Source: Chersky-267 sp034666965
Lineage (GTDB): Bacteria; Chloroflexota; Limnocylindria; Limnocylindrales; CSP1-4
Direction: 5' to 3'
NCBI GenBank assembly: GCA_034666965.1
Contig: JAXDKT010000090.1
Location: forward strand, 1-10,565
DNA length: 10,565 nucleotides
Shown here: one piece after another, positions 6,256-10,565 of the stretch
Numbering within the stretch: the stretch's first letter is position 1
Layout: the number at the start of each line of letters is the position of its first letter
Position numbers and translations under genes: made by a program
Notes under the pieces: model-generated
Told to the model about the DNA's origin: nothing
What the model saw: only the letters and a program-made list of their open reading frames with translations
Databases searched by the model: none

Positions 6256-6263
6256 GCCGCCGA

Positions 6264-6292
6264 GCGGAGGAGCTGAGGCTCAGCTGTTCCGC
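6264..6292. terminator. Hairpin between convergent genes, probable shared terminator
   Basis: GCGGA (6264-6268) pairs with TCCGC (6288-6292), and AGCTGA (6271-6276) pairs with TCAGCT (6280-6285) around a GGC loop. One G-U pair and one G-G mismatch lie between the two arms, giving a nearly continuous 13-bp stem. It lies between the stop codons of the convergent CBM and epimerase genes and includes the epimerase TGA. No T-tract follows on either side, so classic intrinsic termination is uncertain. Confidence 0.5.
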
Positions 6293-7215
6293 AGGCCACG
6301 GTGCCAGTCGACCTGGCGGCGCAAGCCCTCGCGCGCGCCGACGGTTGGCCGGTAGCCGAAGGTTCGCTCGGCCCGGCCGGTATCGGCACCGGTCCGGCGC
6401 TGGTCCCCGGGTTGCGCCTCGGTCCGCACGATGATCGGCTCCACGCCCACGAACTCGGCGATCGTCGCGATGGCCTGGTTGACCGTCAGCGATTGCCCGC
6501 CACCAATGTTGTAGACCTGGCCGATCTCGCCGCCCTGGAGCGCAGCCAAGGTGCCCTCGACCGCGTCCGAGATGAACGTGTTCGAGCGAGTCTGCTCGCC
6601 GTCACCGAAGACCGTGATCGGGCGGCCGTCGAGCATCGCCTCGATGAACCGGTGGTAGGCCATGTCGGGGCGCTGGCGCGGTCCGAAGATCGAGAAGTAG
6701 CGAACGATGACCGCGGGAAACCCGAACGTCGCGACGTGGGCCTGGATGAGATGCTCGGCCGCCAGCTTGGTGACGCCGTACGGCGAGATCGGCCGGAGCG
6801 GCATCGTCTCGTCACCGACCGCCTCGAGTCCATAGACCGACGAGGTCGACGCCTGGAGGAAGCGCCGGATGCCCGCGGTCCGGCACGCCTCGAGGAGGCG
6901 GGCGACCCCCAGGACGTTGCAGTCGAGATAGGCCTCGACGTCCGACCAGCTACGCGGCAGGCCCGGCATCGCGGCCTCGTGAATGACCGCCTCGACGCCG
7001 TCGACCGCCGCTCCGAGCGAATCCCGGCGCAAGTCCAGCTCGTGAAAGGCGAAGCCCGGTCGCCCGAGGATGGCGGCCAGGTTGCGTTCTTTGACCGGCC
7101 GCGGGTAGTAGTCGGTGAAGGCGTCGAGGCCGACCACCTCGTGGCCATCGGACAGCAGTCGCTCGGCGACGTGGGAGCCGACGAACCCGGCCACGCCGGT
7201 CACCAGGATGCGCAT
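6280..7215 (-). CDS. NAD-dependent sugar epimerase, UDP-glucuronate 4-epimerase-like
   Basis: This is an extended short-chain dehydrogenase/reductase of 311 residues. It shows the NAD-binding TGVAGFVG (6-13), VIHEAAMPG (78-85), the SSVYG active-site strand (125-129) with catalytic Ser, and the Tyr146-x3-Lys150 pair in PYGVTK. GLDAFTDYYPRPVKERNL (29-46) and FGPRQRPDMAYHRF (177-190) match the pattern of UDP-glucuronate 4-epimerases, which make UDP-galacturonate. With the dehydrogenase at 2340-3779 this would give a two-step route from UDP-glucose. UDP-glucose 4-epimerase or a related dehydratase/decarboxylase are alternatives. The ATG at 7215 gives the canonical MRILVTG start. A TTG at 7224 would add three residues and sit almost on the upstream stop. 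It follows the propeller gene by 11 bases and is probably in the same transcript. Confidence 0.92.
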   Translation of the reverse strand: MRILVTGVAGFVGSHVAERLLSDGHEVVGLDAFTDYYPRPVKERNLAAILGRPGFAFHELDLRRDSLGAAVDGVEAVIHEAAMPGLPRSWSDVEAYLDCNVLGVARLLEACRTAGIRRFLQASTSSVYGLEAVGDETMPLRPISPYGVTKLAAEHLIQAHVATFGFPAVIVRYFSIFGPRQRPDMAYHRFIEAMLDGRPITVFGDGEQTRSNTFISDAVEGTLAALQGGEIGQVYNIGGGQSLTVNQAIATIAEFVGVEPIIVRTEAQPGDQRRTGADTGRAERTFGYRPTVGAREGLRRQVDWHRGLRNS

Positions 7216-7226
7216 GGCCGGCAAGC

Positions 7227-9167
7227 CTAGCGGATGACCGAGATGTCGTCCCAGTTCAGCCCGATCCCCGGCCCACCGGTCGGCGTGCGCAGGCAGACCT
7301 TGTCCATGGGCAGGGTCGTGGTGTCCCGCCAGGGAATGTTCTGGACGGCGATGAGCCGACGCCCCGTTCCGTTGAGCAGAGTCCAGTCGAAGGTCCGGCT
7401 GGTGAGATGCACGACCACGATCGAGCGATACCAGACCCGCGGTCGCACCGCGACGAGGGTCCGGATCTTGGTCTGGCCGCGGAAGTAGGCGAACGTGCCG
7501 TTGCGGCCGAAGCGGACGGTGGCGGCCTCCACGCCTTCGCCCCGCACCTCGGTCAGGACGGCGTCGGACGGGCCGGTCCGGGCCAGCCGGACCCGGACGT
7601 CGACCGTCAGGTCACCGGTGGTCACCGTCGGGAACGACTTGCAGGCCCGAACGTCGTGGCCGGGGTCCCGGGCGATGAGCGAGCCGATTCTGTTGGTCTT
7701 GCTCGTGGCCAGGCCCTGGACGGTGAAGGACCCGACCGGGTCGGTCGCCCGCAGCTCCCAGCCGATGTTCGGGGTCGAGCCGACCTTCCACGGATCGAAG
7801 CCGTCGCGGAAGACGAGCTGCGGGCCGTTGCTGGCCCCGGCCGCTGGCAGCGGGCCGGCGGCGACCCCACCGCCCAGATCGGCGACGCCGTGGAGATAGC
7901 GGGTGGTTGCCGGGTCGTAGGCCAACACGACCAGGCCCGTCTCGGGGGAGATCGCGCCCTTGGTCGAAGTGCCGCGCGAGGCCAGCGTTGCGGCGGGGTC
8001 GGTGATCAATGGGCTGCCCGCGCCGGTCGTGAATGACGGCAGGTCGACCCGGCCGCGCTTGAAGTTGATGGCACCACCGCGTTTGGGCGTGGTAGCCATC
8101 ACGTACACGATCCCGGTGGTGCCGTCGACGGCCACCAGGGGTGAGGCGTTCTGGTCCCGGATCTGGCTGACCAGGACGCTCGACCAGGTGCCACTGGTGG
8201 TCCGCGTCAGGAGGAGGGTCTGCGGCGCGGTCGACGGTGAAGCTGGGTCGTCGTCGAGGGCGGTCGATACCGCCGCGTAGAGGCGACCGTCGGCGGCCGC
8301 CACGACCTTGAGCTGTCCACTGGCGATGCCGCGGGCCTGGATGGCGATCTCGGGCTTGGCCCAGGTTTCGTCGGGATCGCCGTCCAGGTGGGTGGCCAGG
8401 TAGTAGGCCCCGCTGGACCGGCTGCCCCACATCACCCCGATCCGCCCGGGACCGAAGGCCACGACGCTGGCGACGTCGGCGGCGGTCACCAGGCTGCCCG
8501 GCGCGGGGAGGGCGAACGGAGTGCCCCAGTGGAGGTCGTCGCCAAGCGTGCGGTTGACGGTGACCTGGCCGTCATCGGCCACGTAGGTCGTCCACAGCTC
8601 CCCGGTCGTGTCCTGGGCGAGGACCATCGAGTCGACCCCGGTGGCCGTGATCGGGATGGGGAAGTCGCGGTCGAGGGTGAACCGGCGGTTCTTCGCGTCG
8701 AAGCTGTATCGGATGAGTCGGGCCGCACCCGAGGCCGTCTTGGTCGTCGCGGCGCTGACGACGTACAGATGGGTTCCGTCCCATAGGCAGTCGGGCTGCG
8801 CCCCGCGACGCTCGTCGATGAGCGTTCCGGTGTCTCGCCACGACTTGCCCCCGTCGACCAGCTCGTAGATGTGGTACTGAAGGGTCGTCGGCTCGACCAT
8901 GGCCGCCCACCAGGCGCCGCCCGCGATCCAGAGCTTCGACTGGGCCCGGTCACCGGTCGGCGATCCCGGGCCGGCCGCGCCCAGGACCTGGTCGAGGTAG
9001 GTTGCCGTCTTCGGCTCGGCGGGCAGAGCGGCCGTGGGGCTGGGACGGCTGGCCGACGGATCGCTGCTGGGCGTCGGCCCCGTGGGCCCGGACGCCGAAT
9101 TCCAGACGATGGCGACGGTGATGGCGGCCACGGCGGCCAGCCCCAGCAACTTGATCCGGTTGGACAT
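7227..9167 (-). CDS. Exported propeller-like protein with C-terminal ConA/LamG-like domain
   Basis: Numbered from the ATG at 9167 the protein has 646 residues. It has an N-terminal hydrophobic anchor or signal (about 6-22, no lipobox Cys), then a Pro/Ser-rich linker (about 27-50). A long beta-rich region at about 75-440 has propeller-type units such as SKLWIAGGAWWAAM, LWDGTHLYVVS and GRIGVMWGSR. The C-terminal part (about 450-646) begins LVFRDGFDPW and ends LNWDDISVIR, the outline of a laminin-G/concanavalin-like sugar-binding domain. It is a paralogue of the left-edge protein. A start at 9233 would put 22 non-signal residues ahead of the anchor, so ATG 9167, preceded by GGAG, is chosen. It sits just upstream of the epimerase on the same strand, linking it to sugar-nucleotide metabolism. 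No catalytic residues of sialidases could be placed, so binding is as likely as hydrolysis. Confidence 0.88.
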   Translation of the reverse strand: MSNRIKLLGLAAVAAITVAIVWNSASGPTGPTPSSDPSASRPSPTAALPAEPKTATYLDQVLGAAGPGSPTGDRAQSKLWIAGGAWWAAMVEPTTLQYHIYELVDGGKSWRDTGTLIDERRGAQPDCLWDGTHLYVVSAATTKTASGAARLIRYSFDAKNRRFTLDRDFPIPITATGVDSMVLAQDTTGELWTTYVADDGQVTVNRTLGDDLHWGTPFALPAPGSLVTAADVASVVAFGPGRIGVMWGSRSSGAYYLATHLDGDPDETWAKPEIAIQARGIASGQLKVVAAADGRLYAAVSTALDDDPASPSTAPQTLLLTRTTSGTWSSVLVSQIRDQNASPLVAVDGTTGIVYVMATTPKRGGAINFKRGRVDLPSFTTGAGSPLITDPAATLASRGTSTKGAISPETGLVVLAYDPATTRYLHGVADLGGGVAAGPLPAAGASNGPQLVFRDGFDPWKVGSTPNIGWELRATDPVGSFTVQGLATSKTNRIGSLIARDPGHDVRACKSFPTVTTGDLTVDVRVRLARTGPSDAVLTEVRGEGVEAATVRFGRNGTFAYFRGQTKIRTLVAVRPRVWYRSIVVVHLTSRTFDWTLLNGTGRRLIAVQNIPWRDTTTLPMDKVCLRTPTGGPGIGLNWDDISVIR

Positions 9168-9220
9168 GCGCTCCGATCTCCATGCCGACCCCGAAGCTCG
9201 GACGGACGGCGGCGGCGGCG

Positions 9221-9226
9221 AGTATA
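9221..9226 (-). promoter_or_regulatory. Candidate -10 element for the propeller/epimerase pair
   Basis: TATACT on the minus strand (9226-9221) stands out from its GC-rich surroundings in the divergent intergenic space. Transcription would begin near 9214, about 47 bases before the ATG at 9167. No convincing -35 was found at the right distance. Confidence 0.35.
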
Positions 9227-9257
9227 CGACCACCTTCGTTCTCGGCCCGGGGTGGCG

Positions 9258-9286
9258 TGGACCGAGACGACGGGCGACCCTATAGT
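9258..9286 (+). promoter_or_regulatory. Candidate promoter giving a leaderless transcript
   Basis: TGGACC (9258-9263), a 17-base spacer and TATAGT (9281-9286) form a good sigma70-like promoter. The -10 ends only six bases before the ATG at 9293, so the start point would fall on or next to the start codon. No Shine-Dalgarno is present. This is the usual geometry of leaderless genes in high-GC Gram-positives and Deinococcota. Confidence 0.55.
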
Positions 9287-9292
9287 GGCCCG

Positions 9293-9559
9293 ATGCAACA
9301 AGTCATCCTCGTGTCCAGCTTCGCCGCCCTGATCGGCGGGCTGGCGCTCATCGTCTCGCGCTGGTCGTGGGACAGTGGGTCGGTACCGCGCCGGATGATG
9401 CTCGGCGTGGTCCCGGGGATCTGTGGCGCGATCCTCATCGGTTTCTGGCAGCTGGACCTGGTGCCCGATCAGGTCGAAGCGGCGCTCCTGCCGATCGGGC
9501 TCGCGATCGGTTCGTTCGCGCTCGGGTTGCTCGTCCTGGTCCAGCTGCGGGCCCGTTAG
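9293..9559 (+). CDS. Small three-TM membrane protein of unknown function
   Basis: This 88-residue, very hydrophobic protein has three predicted helices (about 4-22, 34-52 and 60-84). Short polar links include SRWSWDSGSVPRR and QLDLVPDQVE, and the C-terminus is positive (QLRAR), so the N-terminus is probably outside and the C-terminus inside. I do not recognise a family. The ATG at 9293 is chosen because a promoter-like element ends six bases before it; an upstream ATG at 9182 would place a non-membrane leader across that promoter. The next gene follows after 14 bases on the same strand, so the two probably form an operon. Confidence 0.75.
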   Translation: MQQVILVSSFAALIGGLALIVSRWSWDSGSVPRRMMLGVVPGICGAILIGFWQLDLVPDQVEAALLPIGLAIGSFALGLLVLVQLRAR

Positions 9560-9573
9560 CGGGCTCCGCGGGG

Positions 9574-10565
9574 ATGACCCAGCGTGCCGCCGGGGGACCG
9601 GTGGACTTCGACCTGCACGGCTACGTCGGCGTCCGGCTGCTTGGCGCGACGTCCGCGGATGCCCGCGCCGTCCGTCGTCAGCTCGGCCCCATCGAACGGC
9701 CTCTCGATCGGCCGGCGGAGATCGAGATCGAGTATGTCGATCGGATTGAGACGGACGGTCCGCTCCGGTTCGTCGGCCGCGACGATGCTGCTTTCGATCG
9801 ATGGTCGCTGGTCCTCCTGCGCGGCCGGTTCAAGGCGTCGGTCCGGGTGGCGATCCCGCTCGACCGGGTCGGCGGAACGTGCCGGATCGTCGCCGAGCGG
9901 GGCGTCGGACCCATCCCCCTGCTCCTCCCGATGATCAACCTGACTGCCCTCGGCCGTGGCCTCCTGCCCATTCACGCCTCGGCGTTCGTCCACGGTGGTC
10001 GGGGGGTGCTGGTCACCGGTTGGGCGAAGGGTGGCAAGAGCGAGGTCCTGCTGGCCTTCGCCGAACGGGGCGCCGCATACGTCGGCGACGAGTGGGTCTA
10101 CCTGGCCGACGATGGGGCCCGGATGGTCGGTCTGCCGGAGCCGATCCGGCTGTGGGACTGGCAGCTTCGGGCGATGCCCGCGTTTGCCGCCCGAGTCTCG
10201 CGCGGCCAACGGCTCCGACTCGCCTCGACCCGCGCCCTGGGCGCGGTCATGGGCGGCACGGCCGGGGCGCCGGTCGTTCGCCGGACGGCGGGTGGGCGGA
10301 CCCTGCGCCGGCTGCGCCCCTTCGTCGACCATCAGCTCGACGTCCAGATCCCGCCGGCCCAGCTGTTCGATGGCCGGGTCCTCCCCGACGGCGCGCCGCT
10401 CGATCGGCTGGTGTTCGTGGAGAGCGCCGAGGGAGAGGACACCGTCGTCGAGCCGATCGCCGGCAGCGAGGTCGCCCGGCGCATGGTCCACTCGATCCGG
10501 CACGAGTGGCTCGACCTGTGGACCGCCTACCTCAAGTGGCGCTACGCCTTTCCCGAGCGACCGAA
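9574..10565 (+). CDS. HPr kinase-like (HprK-related) P-loop protein, 3' end cut by window edge
   Basis: The frame is open from ATG 9574 to the right edge (330 residues seen, no stop). Residues 131-196 carry the pattern of HPr-kinase-like proteins: LPIHASAF with His134; the P-loop TGWAKGGKSE (148-157) with Lys155 and Ser156; then GAAYVGDEWVYL, whose Asp172-Glu173 match the SDE acidic pair; then LPEPIRLWDW. About 130 residues precede this core, as in stand-alone HprK relatives near PqqD-like proteins, lasso-peptide genes and exopolysaccharide genes. The P-loop lacks the usual GxSGxGKS Ser/Gly spacing (it reads GWAKGGKS). No HPr or PTS gene is visible, so the substrate is probably not HPr. It follows the three-TM gene by 14 bases. 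A GTG at 9601, with GGGGGA just upstream, is an alternative start. Frame and P-loop are seen directly; the role is inference. Confidence 0.85.
   Translation, partial: MTQRAAGGPVDFDLHGYVGVRLLGATSADARAVRRQLGPIERPLDRPAEIEIEYVDRIETDGPLRFVGRDDAAFDRWSLVLLRGRFKASVRVAIPLDRVGGTCRIVAERGVGPIPLLLPMINLTALGRGLLPIHASAFVHGGRGVLVTGWAKGGKSEVLLAFAERGAAYVGDEWVYLADDGARMVGLPEPIRLWDWQLRAMPAFAARVSRGQRLRLASTRALGAVMGGTAGAPVVRRTAGGRTLRRLRPFVDHQLDVQIPPAQLFDGRVLPDGAPLDRLVFVESAEGEDTVVEPIAGSEVARRMVHSIRHEWLDLWTAYLKWRYAFPERP

Noticed and set aside
6301..7230. Plus-strand open frame of 309 codons
   Set aside because: Antisense to the epimerase, which carries a full set of SDR motifs.
7227..9167. Active sialidase assignment
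   Set aside because: The propeller outline is plausible, but no arginine triad, Asp-box set or catalytic Tyr/Glu could be placed, so an enzyme name is not justified.
9556..10503. Minus-strand open frame of 315 codons
   Set aside because: Antisense to the HprK-like gene; it is Asp/Arg/Gly/Pro-rich with no recognisable pattern, while the plus frame has a P-loop and SDE-type motif.

Overview
This is very GC-rich bacterial DNA. It carries many GTG starts, Pro/Ser/Thr-rich linkers on exported proteins, one apparently leaderless promoter, and no IS elements, CRISPR, tRNA or rRNA. The style fits a monoderm high-GC lineage such as Chloroflexota (Limnocylindria/Ellin6529-like) or Actinomycetota. That placement is inference and cannot be settled from this window. 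The content is part of an exopolysaccharide/capsule or cell-surface glycan locus.

Layout. A minus-strand operon runs from 3779 to the left edge: a UDP-sugar (UDP-glucose-type) 6-dehydrogenase, a small membrane protein with a degenerate GGDEF-like domain, a polyprenyl-phosphate sugar-phosphate transferase, and an exported beta-propeller-like protein cut by the edge. The first three overlap by 1 and 17 bases; the fourth follows after 31 bases. A 489-base region (3780-4268), less GC-rich and full of dyads, separates this operon from two plus-strand genes. These encode a two-TM zinc-ribbon protein of unknown function and a membrane-anchored protein ending in a CBM4/9-like jelly-roll. The latter converges on a minus-strand pair, with a terminator-like hairpin between them. 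That pair is a second, larger exported propeller-like protein with a ConA/LamG-like C-terminal domain, followed by a UDP-glucuronate 4-epimerase-like SDR enzyme. From 9293 the plus strand carries a three-TM small protein and an HPr-kinase-like P-loop protein that runs off the right edge.

How they may work together. The dehydrogenase would make UDP-hexuronate and the epimerase could convert UDP-glucuronate to UDP-galacturonate. The sugar transferase would load the first sugar-phosphate on the lipid carrier. The two related propeller proteins and the CBM protein probably sit outside the membrane and could bind or process the glycan. No glycosyltransferase, flippase, polymerase or Wzz/Wzc homologue is seen here; they would have to lie outside the window.

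Two genes open at the window edges (1-1051 minus and 9574-10565 plus) were found by direct translation and by comparison with an internal paralogue or family motifs. The most notable points are the paralogous exported propeller proteins, the HprK-like kinase beside a surface-glycan locus, loss of the family's catalytic Asp in the dehydrogenase, the degenerate GGDEF-like domain, and a gene whose ribosome-binding site points to an ATC codon.
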